Assembly (NCBI RefSeq): GCF_003315795.1
Contig: NZ_QMEY01000009.1
Span: 62,001-126,000 of the forward strand
Length of the DNA stretch: 64,000 nucleotides
Origin: Spongiactinospora rosea
GTDB taxonomy: Bacteria; Actinomycetota; Actinomycetes; Streptosporangiales; Streptosporangiaceae
Direction of reading: 5' to 3'
Each line of letters opens with the position of its first letter. The first letter of the stretch is position 1. Shown piece by piece: positions 41,186 to 49,755 of the stretch. A program made the translations under genes and the position numbers. Under the pieces are notes generated by a model. That model was not told where the DNA came from, did not search any database, and worked only from the letters and a program-made list of their open reading frames with translations.

Positions 41186-41510
41186 TCGGCGAGTACGGGG
41201 ACGGTCGGCGCTCCGGAATCTCCCCACAGGCTGTGAATAGCAGACAGAGAGCCTTCCCACTGCGACCCGCCGATGAACACCTCCCCATCAATGGGTGAAC
41301 GACGACTGGAGGAGTGGGGATGGTGTGGCCGCTGGTCAGAGGTGGTAGGCGAGATGCCGTATCCGCATGACCAGGCGTCCCGCCAGGGCACCAGGCCCGG
41401 TCCGAGCCCGACGGAGGCCCTCCTGGCCTGGCCCAAGCGACCGGTTGAAAAAGGTTCAGCGCCCCCGCCGAGTACGACACCCGCGCCGGAAACCTATCGG
41501 ACATCCCCTG
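41186..41510. other. Intergenic region upstream of the membrane-protein gene
   Basis: 325 bp between two minus-strand genes. No coding pattern, repeat or clear promoter could be identified. Confidence 0.4.
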
Positions 41511-41915
41511 CTAAACGCGGTTGTGGTCGCGCCATTCGGTGACGATCGCTTCGATGTCGAAGGGCATCAGGTTGAGCGGGGGGCCGGAGAGGCCCTTTCG
41601 GATCGCTTTGTCGATCTTCGCGTTGATCTCTTCGACGATCTTTCTGGCCTCGTTCTCGGTACGGGCGCCGCGGGCCGCCGCCAGGGCCTCCTCCGCCTCC
41701 TTGCGGAGGGCGAGGGTGGGCGGGAGGGGGAGGGTCAGGCCCTCGCTCTGGGCCTTCTGTTTGACCCACCACAGCTCGTCGGCCAGCTCGTTGCGGTTGG
41801 GGAGCGGTTTGCCCGCGCCCGGGAGGTCGTCGAACTCGCCGCGTTCCATCGCCTCGCGGATCTGCTGGTCGATCCACGACTCGAAGCCCATCGAGTCGGG
41901 TTTGCGGTTCGTCAT
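41511..41915 (-). CDS. DUF1992 (DnaJ-family-associated) domain protein
   Basis: A 134-residue helical protein with the DUF1992 signature: WIDQQIREAMERGEFDDLPGAGKPLP, of which GEFDDLPGxGKPL is diagnostic, then WWVKQKAQSEGL and KIVEEINAKIDKAIRKGL. Members are labelled as DnaJ-family-domain proteins, but no J domain with HPD is present. Cytoplasmic, function unknown. It is divergent from the HEAT-repeat gene across 51 bp. Confidence 0.88.
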   Translation of the reverse strand: MTNRKPDSMGFESWIDQQIREAMERGEFDDLPGAGKPLPNRNELADELWWVKQKAQSEGLTLPLPPTLALRKEAEEALAAARGARTENEARKIVEEINAKIDKAIRKGLSGPPLNLMPFDIEAIVTEWRDHNRV

Positions 41916-41966
41916 GCTTCCTTTCTACCCAGTAAATTGTCGGCGGCGTCCGCGATGATCTGCGGC

Positions 41967-44042
41967 ATGACCGACGACACCGACGACCCGTTCGAGGGGC
42001 TCGACGACATCCGCTGGGGCCGCATGCGGCACGCGTATGGCCCCGCCGTCGAGGTGCCCGAGCTGTTACGCGGCCTCGCCGACCCCGATCCCGCCGTACG
42101 CGAGCAGGCGCTCGACGCGATGTACGGCGGCGTGTTCCACCAAGGCGACGTCTACCCCTGCACGATCGCCACGATTCCGTTCCTGGTGCGCGTCGCGACT
42201 CGGCCCGGCCTGCCGGGCAGGCCCGAGGTGATCAGGCTGCTCGCCGACCTCGCCTCGGCCGACGACCCGCTCGGTCTGACCGCGCTCTACCGCCAGGCCA
42301 ACGAGCGGGTGACCGCCGCCTACCCACTGTGGTCGGCGCTGCTGGAAGATCCCGATCCCGACGTGCGCGCCGCGACCGCGGCCCTGCTGCCCGCCTGCCT
42401 GGAGCAGGCGCGGTCCGCCGTCGCCCGGCTGCTGGCCCGGCTGTCCGCGGAGGAGCATCCGGCGGTGCTGCCGGAGATCGTCCGCTCGGCCGCCGCGATG
42501 GCCCGCCGGGGCGAGAGCGTCGCGGAGGTCACCGGCAGGCTGGCGCGGATGGTCACCGCCGAGTCCGACCCTGCGATCCAGCTCACCGTGGCCGCCGAGC
42601 TGGTCGCGCTGCCCGGCCCGGACGGCACCGCGCCCGCCGTCGAAGTCGCCGACGTGCTCCCGCTGATCGCCGAGGTCTACCAGACCGGCACGCCCGGCAC
42701 CCCGCCCGCCGGGTTCGACACGCCGACCCTGGTGGGCGCGCTGCGGCGGATGCGCGAGGAGGCCGACGAGGGTCGTCGCGCGCCCAGGGCCGCCGCGCTG
42801 GTCAGGTCGCTGAGCACAGCATACGGCGAGCGGGTGGCCGACCGCCTGTCCCTGCTCACACCGCTGCTGCGCGCCCCCAACTGGGAGTGCAGGCTCGACG
42901 CCCTGATGCCCGCGCTCAACCTGATCAACGGCTGGCGCGGCGACTACGACGAGCTGATCGCCCTGGTCGGCGAGCAGGTCCGCGGCGGCGACCCGCGGTT
43001 GCTGTGGAGCGCCGTACACGTCCTGCAGGATCTCGGCGCGCTGGCCGCGCCCGCGGCGGATGCTCTCGCGCAGGCGCTGACCACGGCGGGCCGGGTGGCC
43101 CGCCATCCCGCCACGCAGGAGGGTCACATCGCGTGGGTGGTCGAGTGGCCGGACGCGACGTCCAGCGTCGGCCCGGCGCTGCGCGCGCTGGCCGGGGCCG
43201 CGGACGAACGCGCGCTGCCCATGCTGGCGTGGGCGCTCGACCGCGAGGACATGCCGAAGGACATCGGTGGACCGATCGGTCGGTACGCCGAGCGGGCCGC
43301 CCCGCTGCTGCCGATCCTCCGCCGCCGGCTGCACGACCTGCCCACCGGAGACCCGCGCGACCACCGCCGCGACGGGCTGATGTACGCGCTCGCCCGGATG
43401 GGCCCTGCCGCCGCCGGGGTCGTGCCTGACCTGGTCACTCTGCTCGAATCGGGCGAGCCGCCGACCGCTCCCCTGCTCGGCGCGCTGGGCGCGATCGGCC
43501 CGGCGGCCCGCGAGTGCCTGCCGTACATCCAGGCAGCGGCAGACGATTCCGACCGGTCGGTATCCACGGCCGCCGCCAAGGCACTGTGGCGGATCGACGG
43601 CGACGCCGAAGGCGCGTACGCCGTCGCCGAACGCCACCTCGGCGGCGACCGGTACGCCGTCACCGCCGCGACCGCCGTCCTCGCCGAGCTGGGGCCCGCG
43701 GCGAGCGCCGCCACCGACCGGCTGCGGCGGCTGCTGCGCCACGGCGACGAACACCACTGGCTGCCGCTGGGCGCGGCACAGGCGTTGTGGCGGGTCACCG
43801 GCGAGGCCGATCCCCTGCTGCCGGTGCTCGAACGCGCCTGGCTGGCCAACCCCCACACCCGCCGCGAGGTCGCGGCCCTGTGGGCCGACCTGGGCCCGGC
43901 CGCCAAGGGTGCCCACCACCTGCTGCACGCGGAGCTGGGCCGGACGCACAGGCACAACGCGTCCGACCACGGCTACAGCAGCTCGCAGGTCCCCGACGAC
44001 GAGGAGCTGGTCCGCCTGTGCCGGGCGGCCCTGATGTCCTGA
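41967..44042 (+). CDS. HEAT-repeat protein
   Basis: A 691-residue all-helical protein built of many ~35-residue HEAT/armadillo-like repeats (for example LLRGLADPDPAVREQALDAM, LLEDPDPDVRAATAALLPACL, LLGALGAIGPAARECLPYIQ, VLAELGPAASAATDRLRRLL). Proline and aspartate at repeat turns are regular throughout. No catalytic domain or signal peptide was found. Such proteins are scaffolds for protein-protein contacts. The ATG at 41967 (MTDDTDDPFEG) is chosen over a longer frame that runs antisense through DUF1992. Partner unknown. Confidence 0.85.
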   Translation: MTDDTDDPFEGLDDIRWGRMRHAYGPAVEVPELLRGLADPDPAVREQALDAMYGGVFHQGDVYPCTIATIPFLVRVATRPGLPGRPEVIRLLADLASADDPLGLTALYRQANERVTAAYPLWSALLEDPDPDVRAATAALLPACLEQARSAVARLLARLSAEEHPAVLPEIVRSAAAMARRGESVAEVTGRLARMVTAESDPAIQLTVAAELVALPGPDGTAPAVEVADVLPLIAEVYQTGTPGTPPAGFDTPTLVGALRRMREEADEGRRAPRAAALVRSLSTAYGERVADRLSLLTPLLRAPNWECRLDALMPALNLINGWRGDYDELIALVGEQVRGGDPRLLWSAVHVLQDLGALAAPAADALAQALTTAGRVARHPATQEGHIAWVVEWPDATSSVGPALRALAGAADERALPMLAWALDREDMPKDIGGPIGRYAERAAPLLPILRRRLHDLPTGDPRDHRRDGLMYALARMGPAAAGVVPDLVTLLESGEPPTAPLLGALGAIGPAARECLPYIQAAADDSDRSVSTAAAKALWRIDGDAEGAYAVAERHLGGDRYAVTAATAVLAELGPAASAATDRLRRLLRHGDEHHWLPLGAAQALWRVTGEADPLLPVLERAWLANPHTRREVAALWADLGPAAKGAHHLLHAELGRTHRHNASDHGYSSSQVPDDEELVRLCRAALMS

Positions 44043-44062
44043 TCAGGACCAGGACCAGGACA

Positions 44063-46537
44063 TCAGGGGATGGGCGGTACGGTCCGGATGAACCTCTCGG
44101 CCGACTGGCCGAGGTGGGTTCTGATGATCTTCTCCCAGGTGCCGTCCCGGATCATCTCCCTGAGGATGCGGTTGATCCGCTGGGCGTCGGCGACGTTGTT
44201 CTTGGCCAGGCCGATACCGTACTCCTCGACGGACAGCGACTCGCCCAGCAACCGGAACCTGCCTTTGCCGGCGGCGGCGTACCCGGCCAGGATCGAGTTG
44301 TCCGTCGAGACCGCGTCCACCTCGCCGTCGCGCAGCATCTGCACGCACGCGCCGTACCCGTGCTGCCTGACCATGTGCTCTGTGGTGTCCCACCCGGCGG
44401 GGAAGCGGTTGATCACGCGCTGGGTGGACTGGGAGCCGGTGACACCACAGAACTTCTTGTCCTTCATGTCGTCGATGTTCTTGACGTCGGCGGTGTCCGG
44501 GTCGTCGGCGCGGACCATGACGTCCTGCTGGGCGATCAGGTACGGCCCGGCGAAGGTGATCACGTCGCGGCGCGGCTCGTTGATCGAGTAGCTGGCGATC
44601 ACCAGGTCGGCCTGGCCGCGCTGGAGCAGCGCCTCCCGGCTGCTTGAGGTGACGTCGTGCCATTCGGGGTCCGCGCCCAGCCGCTTGGCGATCTCCTTAC
44701 CGATGTCGATGTCGATGCCCTGCCGGTTGTCGGGGTTGCTGTCCACCATCACCCCGATGCCGGGCTGGTCGATCTTCACGGCGATCTTCAGCCACTGTTT
44801 GCCCGCCAGCGGGCCGTTGCCCCGGTCGGCCTTGCTGGGCGGAGGTCGGGGGATCGGGGTGGGCGGGGCGGAGGCGTCCCGCAGGACGCTGTGGCTGGGG
44901 TCGAGGGTCAGGTCGCAGCGGGGTGCGGCGCCGGGGCGGCGTACCGGGGGCGTCCATTGCAGGGTGACCACCAGCTTGGCGGTGGTGACCTGGCCGAGGT
45001 GGAGCTGGTTCACCGCCACCTCTTTGAGCCCGGTGCGCGAACTGCCCTCGGCCAGGGTCCTGCCGTCGCTGATCAGCCGGTACGTGAGCCAAGCGTGGTA
45101 GCTACAGCTCTGTAACTCCTGCTGGCGGGTGTAGCCGAGCCGTAACCGCAGGTCCAGGGCCCAGTCCCGGGGCTCGGTCAGGGGGAGGTCGATGGTCAGG
45201 GGGTGCCCGGCGGTGATGCCGTACGGCGGGCCGCTGAGCGTGAGGGCGGGCGCGGGGGAACGCGCCGCGACCAGCCAGCCGGTCCCGGTACCGACGATGA
45301 AGATCGCCGCGGCCCCGGCGACCAGCGCGAGCTTCCGCCCGTGGCCTCCTCGCCGATGCCGCGCCGACCGTGACACTCCGGGGTCCGGGGGCTCCGGGGG
45401 TCCGGTGTTCTGATCTGCGCCCGGCTTCTCGCCGGTGGCGGGAGCGGCACTGCCCAAGGGCCACTGCTCGGCCCATGGCCGGCTTTTCTGGTCCGGCTGC
45501 GGGCGGGGTGCCGTTGTGGGGCCGGTCGGAGGTGGATCCGCGTCCCCCGCCGGGGGCACCGGCCCGGCCGGATCGGGCCTGCCCCAGGGAGCCGGGAACA
45601 TGGGGACCGTGGCCGCCGGCGGGCCCTCGGAAGGCGGTTCGTCGCCTGGAGTGCCACCGGGCCGCGCGTACGGTTCCGAGGACGAATCCCCGGCCGCGGG
45701 GCCGCTGCCGAGACCGGGGAACAACGCCCGCGCACCGAACGGGCCGTGGTTCCAGAGCGGGCCGCCGTGCCCTTCCGCGCCGTCGCGACCGGGGACCGGC
45801 GTACGTCCGCCGGGGACGTGCGGAGGTGAATCCCCGGCCTCAGGGCCGGCGGGGGCCGGCGTGTGCCCGTCGCCGGGCTCGTCGCCCGCCGTGGACCGGC
45901 CGACGCCGGAGGGGGGATCTCCGGAGGCGGGGGTGTTGTGGAGGGGGGACTCAGGGTCGGGGTGCGGGCGGTGGTTCGTTTCGGCGATGGCCTGCCAGGC
46001 GAGCCGCCATCTGCGGCTTTCCGCCGGGGGAAGTCCGCAGGCGGCGGCGAAGGCTTCGACGAGTTCGCGTTCCAGGCGGCCCCGGCCGTTCATCGCGGCG
46101 TTGAGGGTGGCGTGCGGAAGGCGGCGGCGTTGGTCGGCGGCGCGTTGTTCGAGGGTCTGGTAGGTCAGGCCGACCATGGCGCGCAGATCCTCCATGCGTT
46201 TCCGCAACTCCGGAAAGGTACGTGCCGTGGACGGATTCGGGAACGATCCAAGTGGTGTGTGCTTGCGTCGCCATATCTGCCACTTCCTGGCGGCGGCGGC
46301 CAGTTCCCATTCGTGCCGCCACGCGGCCGGGTCCTTTCCGCAGGCGTCCAGGAAGACGCTGGTGACCTCCCAGGAGAGCAGGTCGGTGCCGCTGGTGAGC
46401 TGCTTGATGGTCTGGGAGAGCAGTCCTGTCTGCTCGACCAGGGACTCGATGGTGATCTTCGGTTCCCGCGCACCGGCCAGTTTGCGCGGGAAGGACTCGG
46501 GGGCGCCCACGAGAGGTGGATCAACCGAAGGTGACAC
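44063..46537 (-). CDS. Putative transmembrane one-component sensor: HTH-like domains, TM helix, SBP3 domain
   Basis: An 824-residue protein. Residues ~24-80 (ITIESLVEQTGLLSQTIKQL) and ~110-185 (LRAMVGLTYQTLEQRA) look like two divergent HTH/XRE-type helical modules as in actinobacterial regulators. A Pro/Gly-rich linker (~190-400) precedes a single membrane helix (~403-425, LALVAGAAAIFIVGTGTGWL). Outside is a beta-rich Cys-containing segment (~430-560), then a solute-binding family 3 domain (~581-818: GIDIDIGKEIAKRLGAD, ADLVIASYSINEPRR) like GlnH/GluB. There are no transporter subunits nearby. The GTG at 46537 overlaps the upstream small gene by 17 bp. Signal transduction from an extracellular amino acid-like ligand is inferred. 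Confidence 0.78.
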   Translation of the reverse strand: MSPSVDPPLVGAPESFPRKLAGAREPKITIESLVEQTGLLSQTIKQLTSGTDLLSWEVTSVFLDACGKDPAAWRHEWELAAAARKWQIWRRKHTPLGSFPNPSTARTFPELRKRMEDLRAMVGLTYQTLEQRAADQRRRLPHATLNAAMNGRGRLERELVEAFAAACGLPPAESRRWRLAWQAIAETNHRPHPDPESPLHNTPASGDPPSGVGRSTAGDEPGDGHTPAPAGPEAGDSPPHVPGGRTPVPGRDGAEGHGGPLWNHGPFGARALFPGLGSGPAAGDSSSEPYARPGGTPGDEPPSEGPPAATVPMFPAPWGRPDPAGPVPPAGDADPPPTGPTTAPRPQPDQKSRPWAEQWPLGSAAPATGEKPGADQNTGPPEPPDPGVSRSARHRRGGHGRKLALVAGAAAIFIVGTGTGWLVAARSPAPALTLSGPPYGITAGHPLTIDLPLTEPRDWALDLRLRLGYTRQQELQSCSYHAWLTYRLISDGRTLAEGSSRTGLKEVAVNQLHLGQVTTAKLVVTLQWTPPVRRPGAAPRCDLTLDPSHSVLRDASAPPTPIPRPPPSKADRGNGPLAGKQWLKIAVKIDQPGIGVMVDSNPDNRQGIDIDIGKEIAKRLGADPEWHDVTSSSREALLQRGQADLVIASYSINEPRRDVITFAGPYLIAQQDVMVRADDPDTADVKNIDDMKDKKFCGVTGSQSTQRVINRFPAGWDTTEHMVRQHGYGACVQMLRDGEVDAVSTDNSILAGYAAAGKGRFRLLGESLSVEEYGIGLAKNNVADAQRINRILREMIRDGTWEKIIRTHLGQSAERFIRTVPPIP

Positions 46538-46763
46538 GCGCGCCGGAAAGGCCGCGCACGATTTGAACGGCCGCCAGGCCGGCGAGCAGTGCCCCGCCCG
46601 CCGCCATGGCGATGTCATACCCCTGGACGATCAGGAAGGAAACGAAGATGAGAATCACGATGAGAACGGTGAGCGGACGCCGCCGGATTCGCGGCGGAGG
46701 GGCGGTACGCTCGTTGTCGGAGCAGGTGTGCGCATCACGCCGGGAGTGGAAGTGCCGTGTCAT
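46521..46763 (-). CDS. Small membrane protein co-transcribed with the sensor
   Basis: An 80-residue protein with a basic N-terminus (RRDAHTCSDNERT, PPPRIRRRPL) and two hydrophobic segments (TVLIVILIFVSFLIV and IAMAAGGALLAGLAAVQIV). AAGGAGG seven bases before the ATG at 46763 is the best Shine-Dalgarno in the region. Its end overlaps the start of the HTH-TM-SBP3 gene, so it is probably part of the same system, perhaps a membrane accessory. No family recognised. Confidence 0.7.
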   Translation of the reverse strand: MTRHFHSRRDAHTCSDNERTAPPPRIRRRPLTVLIVILIFVSFLIVQGYDIAMAAGGALLAGLAAVQIVRGLSGARVTFG

Positions 46764-47335
46764 GGAGACTTCCTCCTTCGCCTGACCCGGAAAGGTCAGT
46801 GGGTTCGATTCGTGGCCCGGACACAACACATCGTTTCCTAGAAAACGCAAATTCACCACTGTGTCGGGAATCTTGGTTACTCCCGGTCACGCCGGTGTCG
46901 GCTCGCCCTGGTGGCCGCCCCTCTTTCCGGCTTGTCCCGGCCGATCCCTCTCGCATCGTCCCCACCACATAACTCCCGGCGAAAATGGCTAACCCGGCAT
47001 ATCCGCATATGTCCGAACCACGCCCGCCCCGCCATCCCACCCGTCCAAGCGTGTCCGGGATATCGGCCCGTCAACCGCTTGACCTGCACCGCCAAAGATC
47101 GGTTCGGCCATTGTTGGACGCTTCCCTCGCGACGCCGCCGGATTTCAGGTGTACTTGTTACAACACGGAAGAGAACTATTGTCGCCAATGACATAGTTCC
47201 TCCCGTCTCTTCCCTTTCGCGCGGGGAGTCGTTCGTTGGCCCGGACGCATGCTCGCTCACGGGGAAGGCCGGGGGGTTCTCCCCATCGGGGACGGCAGGA
47301 CCCCCCGGCTCCACATCCAGCCACACCGAGCCGGG
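46764..47335. other. 572-bp intergenic region upstream of the sensor operon
   Basis: No convincing gene. A minus-strand frame at 46877-47194 starts behind GGGAGGA but its later composition is arginine-rich and unlike a protein. Base composition is less GC-rich than in the flanking genes. An inverted repeat at 47173-47199 is described separately. The sensor-operon promoter should lie near 46.8 kb but is not clear. Confidence 0.4.
47173..47199. promoter_or_regulatory. Isolated long inverted repeat
   Basis: GAACTAT(T)GTC, a 6-nt centre, then GACATAGTTC: ten paired positions with one bulged base. It has the form of a dimeric-repressor operator, or of a hairpin covering a possible ATG on the minus strand at 47194. 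No obvious target gene adjoins it. Confidence 0.4.
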
Positions 47336-48196
47336 TCAGGCCGGGAAGCCCGGTTCGGGCGGGTCACCGGCCGTCGTCGTACGGTGCAGGATGCGCGGGA
47401 CGCCCGGCCGGAGCCGTCCGGCCCGGTGCAGCACACGGCAGTTGTCCCAGATCACCACGTCGTCGCGCCGCCAGGTGTGCCGGTAGACGTACCGCTCGTC
47501 GGTGGCGAAGGCATGCAGCTCGCCCAGCGACAGCTCGTCCACCGGCGTCCCGTCCGCCGATTCGATCCGGTCCAGGCACAGCTCGCTGAGATAGAACGCG
47601 ACCGTCCCGGTCTCCGGATGGACACGGATGATCGGGTGCCGCACCGGAGGGAACCTGGTGGCGTAGTCCGGCTGGACGGGGGCCTGGTGGATCTCGGCGC
47701 GCAGGTGCGCCAGCCGGTCGTAGGAATGTACGCCGTGCGCCCTGCGCAGCACCGCCCGCCACGGCGCGGGCGCGTCCCGGCAGGCCGCCACCATGTCGGC
47801 GAACAGCGTCTCGCTCCCCGACGGCGGAATCAGCCGGCCGTACAGGACGGTGTACCTGGTCGGCGCGGGCAGGAACGAGCGGTCGGAGTGCCACCACTGG
47901 TTGCCGACGATGGGGGTGGCCCCGGAGTTGTCCACCACCATGACGTCGGTGCTGTCGGGATGGTGGTTGCGCATGTCCGACGCTGGTTCCAGCGGCCCTA
48001 GAGACCGGGTGAAGGCGGCCTGTTCCAGCGCGGACAGCCGCCGTCCACGGATGACCACCACGGCGTACCGCAGCAGCGCCTCCTGGATGTCCGGGACCAG
48101 CTCGGTCAAAGGCGCATCCGAGCCCATCTCTGGGCCCATCTCTGGGCCCATCTCTGCCACGAACCCGTCCTGGACAGTGGATATCCCCGCTGACAT
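47336..48196 (-). CDS. TauD/TfdA-family Fe(II)/2-oxoglutarate dioxygenase
   Basis: A 286-residue enzyme. The facial-triad HxD is in NQWWHSDRSFLP and the distal His with the 2OG-binding Arg in NCRVLHRAGRLRPGVPRILHRTT (key parts LHRAG and RILHR). The family hydroxylates taurine, 2,4-D, or amino-acid and natural-product substrates. Near the N-terminus, a 12-bp unit is repeated three times (48126-48161), encoding EMGP-EMGP-EMGS, possibly a slippage-prone spot. GAGGGGAG precedes the ATG at 48196. Divergent from the TetR gene. Substrate unknown. Confidence 0.86.
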   Translation of the reverse strand: MSAGISTVQDGFVAEMGPEMGPEMGSDAPLTELVPDIQEALLRYAVVVIRGRRLSALEQAAFTRSLGPLEPASDMRNHHPDSTDVMVVDNSGATPIVGNQWWHSDRSFLPAPTRYTVLYGRLIPPSGSETLFADMVAACRDAPAPWRAVLRRAHGVHSYDRLAHLRAEIHQAPVQPDYATRFPPVRHPIIRVHPETGTVAFYLSELCLDRIESADGTPVDELSLGELHAFATDERYVYRHTWRRDDVVIWDNCRVLHRAGRLRPGVPRILHRTTTAGDPPEPGFPA

Positions 48197-48349
48197 CGGC
48201 GTCTCCCCTCGCGCTGCCGGGCCGTCCTGGACAGACCCGGATGGCCCGGGACGCCCCCGGGTCATGTCCCGACAGTGCGGCAGGCGGCGGCCCGCTGAGA
48301 AGAGAAGGAAAGTCATCCGTACAAGCCCGTACAGGCTCGGGCGGCTGGC

Positions 48350-48364
48350 TAGACGACCGGTCTA
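48350..48364. promoter_or_regulatory. NemR-like operator, copy 1
   Basis: TAGAC-GACCG-GTCTA, a 5-bp inverted repeat around the palindrome GACCGGTC, lies 21 bp before the TetR start. Its ACGACCGGTCTA core is repeated at 49016-49027. Confidence 0.65.
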
Positions 48365-48384
48365 ATGAGTGTTAGGGTAGGGCC

Positions 48385-48972
48385 ATGCCAGCCGGACAGA
48401 CGGACACCCGTCGCAGCATCCTCGACGCCGCTCAGCGGATCATGGCCCACAAGGGCTTCGCCGCCGTCGGCATCAATGAGGTGCTGACCGCGGCCGGCGT
48501 GCCCAAGGGGTCCTTCTACCACTACTTCGGCTCGAAGGACGCCTTCGGCGAGGCGATGATGAAGTCCTACTTCATCGACTACCTCGCCGACATGGACCGC
48601 GTCTTCGCCGAGCCGGGCCTGACCTCGGCGCAGCGGTTGATGACCTACTGGCAGAGCTGGCGGGAGACACAGAGCGTCGACGACTGCCAGGGCAAGTGCC
48701 TGGCGGTCAAGCTCGGGGCCGAGGTCGCCGACCTGTCGGAGACGATGCGGATCGCGCTCAAGGACGGCACCACGGCGATCGTCGAGCGGCTCGCGCGGGT
48801 CATCGCCGCGGGCGTCGAAGACGGTTCGCTCTCCATCGAGGGCGATCCCGAGCAGGTGGCCGAGGTCCTGTACGAGATGTGGCTCGGCGCCAGCGTGCTG
48901 GCCAAGGTCCGCCGCAGTCCGGCCCCGCTCGACGGCGCCCTCGTCGCGACCCGCCGGTTCCTGCACCTCTGA
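48385..48972 (+). CDS. TetR/AcrR-family regulator, NemR-like
   Basis: A 195-residue repressor. HTH residues ~10-55 include GFAAVGINEVLTAAGVPKGSFYHYFGSK, of which VPKGSFYHYF is the recognition helix. The C-terminal domain aligns from memory with E. coli NemR: KCLAVKLGAEVADLSETMR here matches GCLTVKLSAEVCDLSEDMR there. Cys105 occupies the place of NemR Cys106, the hypochlorite/electrophile-sensing residue. Cys101 is additional. It probably represses itself and the downstream DJ-1-like gene through a shared operator, and is released by reactive electrophiles such as quinones, methylglyoxal or hypochlorite (inferred). Confidence 0.9.
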   Translation: MPAGQTDTRRSILDAAQRIMAHKGFAAVGINEVLTAAGVPKGSFYHYFGSKDAFGEAMMKSYFIDYLADMDRVFAEPGLTSAQRLMTYWQSWRETQSVDDCQGKCLAVKLGAEVADLSETMRIALKDGTTAIVERLARVIAAGVEDGSLSIEGDPEQVAEVLYEMWLGASVLAKVRRSPAPLDGALVATRRFLHL

Positions 48973-49014
48973 AGCACGGCCGGTAAGGCCGGGCCCTTCG
49001 CTTGCCCATCAATA

Positions 49015-49027
49015 TACGACCGGTCTA
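49015..49027 (+). promoter_or_regulatory. NemR-like operator, copy 2
   Basis: TACGACCGGTCTA shares 12 consecutive bases (ACGACCGGTCTA) with the site at 48353-48364. It ends 20 bp before the ATG of the DJ-1-like gene, whose ribosome-binding site is AGGAG. Confidence 0.65.
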
Positions 49028-49046
49028 CTAAATAGGAGTAAAGACC

Positions 49047-49745
49047 ATGAAGGTTCTGATCGTGCTCACCTCGCACGACCGGCTCGGCGACACCGGTAAG
49101 AAGACCGGCTTCTGGCTGGAGGAGCTGGCCGCGCCGTACTACCGCTTCAAGGACGCGGGGGCCGAGGTCGTCCTGGCCTCGCCGAAGGGCGGGCGGCCGC
49201 CGCTGGATCCGAAGAGCACGGACCCCGGCTTCCAGACCGACGAGACCCGCCGCTTCGAGAAGGACGAGGAGGCCAAGACCGCCCTGGCCCACACCGTGCG
49301 CCTGGACTCGGTCTCGGCCGAGGACTTCGACACCGTCTTCTACCCTGGCGGCCACGGCCCCCTGTGGGACCTCGCCGAGGACGCGGACTCCACGCGCCTG
49401 ATCGAGGCCACACTGCGCTCGGGCAAGCCGCTCGCGCTGGTGTGCCACGCGCCCGGCGTCCTGCGGCACGCCGTCAAGCCGGACGGCACGCCGCTCGTGC
49501 GGGGCAGAAGGGTCACCGGGTTCACCAACTCCGAGGAGGCGGCGGTACAGCTCACCGGCGTCGTTCCGTTCCTGGTGGAGGACGAGCTGGTCAGGCTCGG
49601 CGGCGACTTCTCCAAGGCGGGCGACTGGGAGCCGTACGTCCTGCAGGACGGCCTGCTGATCACCGGCCAGAACCCGGCCTCCTCCGGCCCGGCGGCCGAC
49701 GCCCTGCTCAAGCTGGTCCACGAGGTCGCTCATGCGCGCAAGTAA
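49047..49745 (+). CDS. DJ-1/PfpI-family protein, glyoxalase III (Hsp31)-like
   Basis: A 232-residue class I glutamine-amidotransferase-like protein. The N-terminus MKVLIVLTSHDRLGDTGKKTGFWLEEL carries the catalytic Glu of Hsp31-type proteins in FWLEEL. The nucleophile elbow is LALVCHAPGVLRH with Cys about residue 133 followed by His, and the size is that of Hsp31/glyoxalase III. Such enzymes convert methylglyoxal to lactate without glutathione or protect against glycation. The NemR-like operator upstream fits electrophile-induced expression, parallel to NemR control of gloA in E. coli. Confidence 0.88.
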   Translation: MKVLIVLTSHDRLGDTGKKTGFWLEELAAPYYRFKDAGAEVVLASPKGGRPPLDPKSTDPGFQTDETRRFEKDEEAKTALAHTVRLDSVSAEDFDTVFYPGGHGPLWDLAEDADSTRLIEATLRSGKPLALVCHAPGVLRHAVKPDGTPLVRGRRVTGFTNSEEAAVQLTGVVPFLVEDELVRLGGDFSKAGDWEPYVLQDGLLITGQNPASSGPAADALLKLVHEVAHARK

Positions 49746-49755
49746 GGTCGATGAG

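Noticed and set aside
46877..47194. 105-residue minus-strand gene behind GGGAGGA
   Set aside because: Only the first ~20 residues look protein-like; the rest is Arg/Gly-rich with no domain. Kept as a possibility in the intergenic note only.
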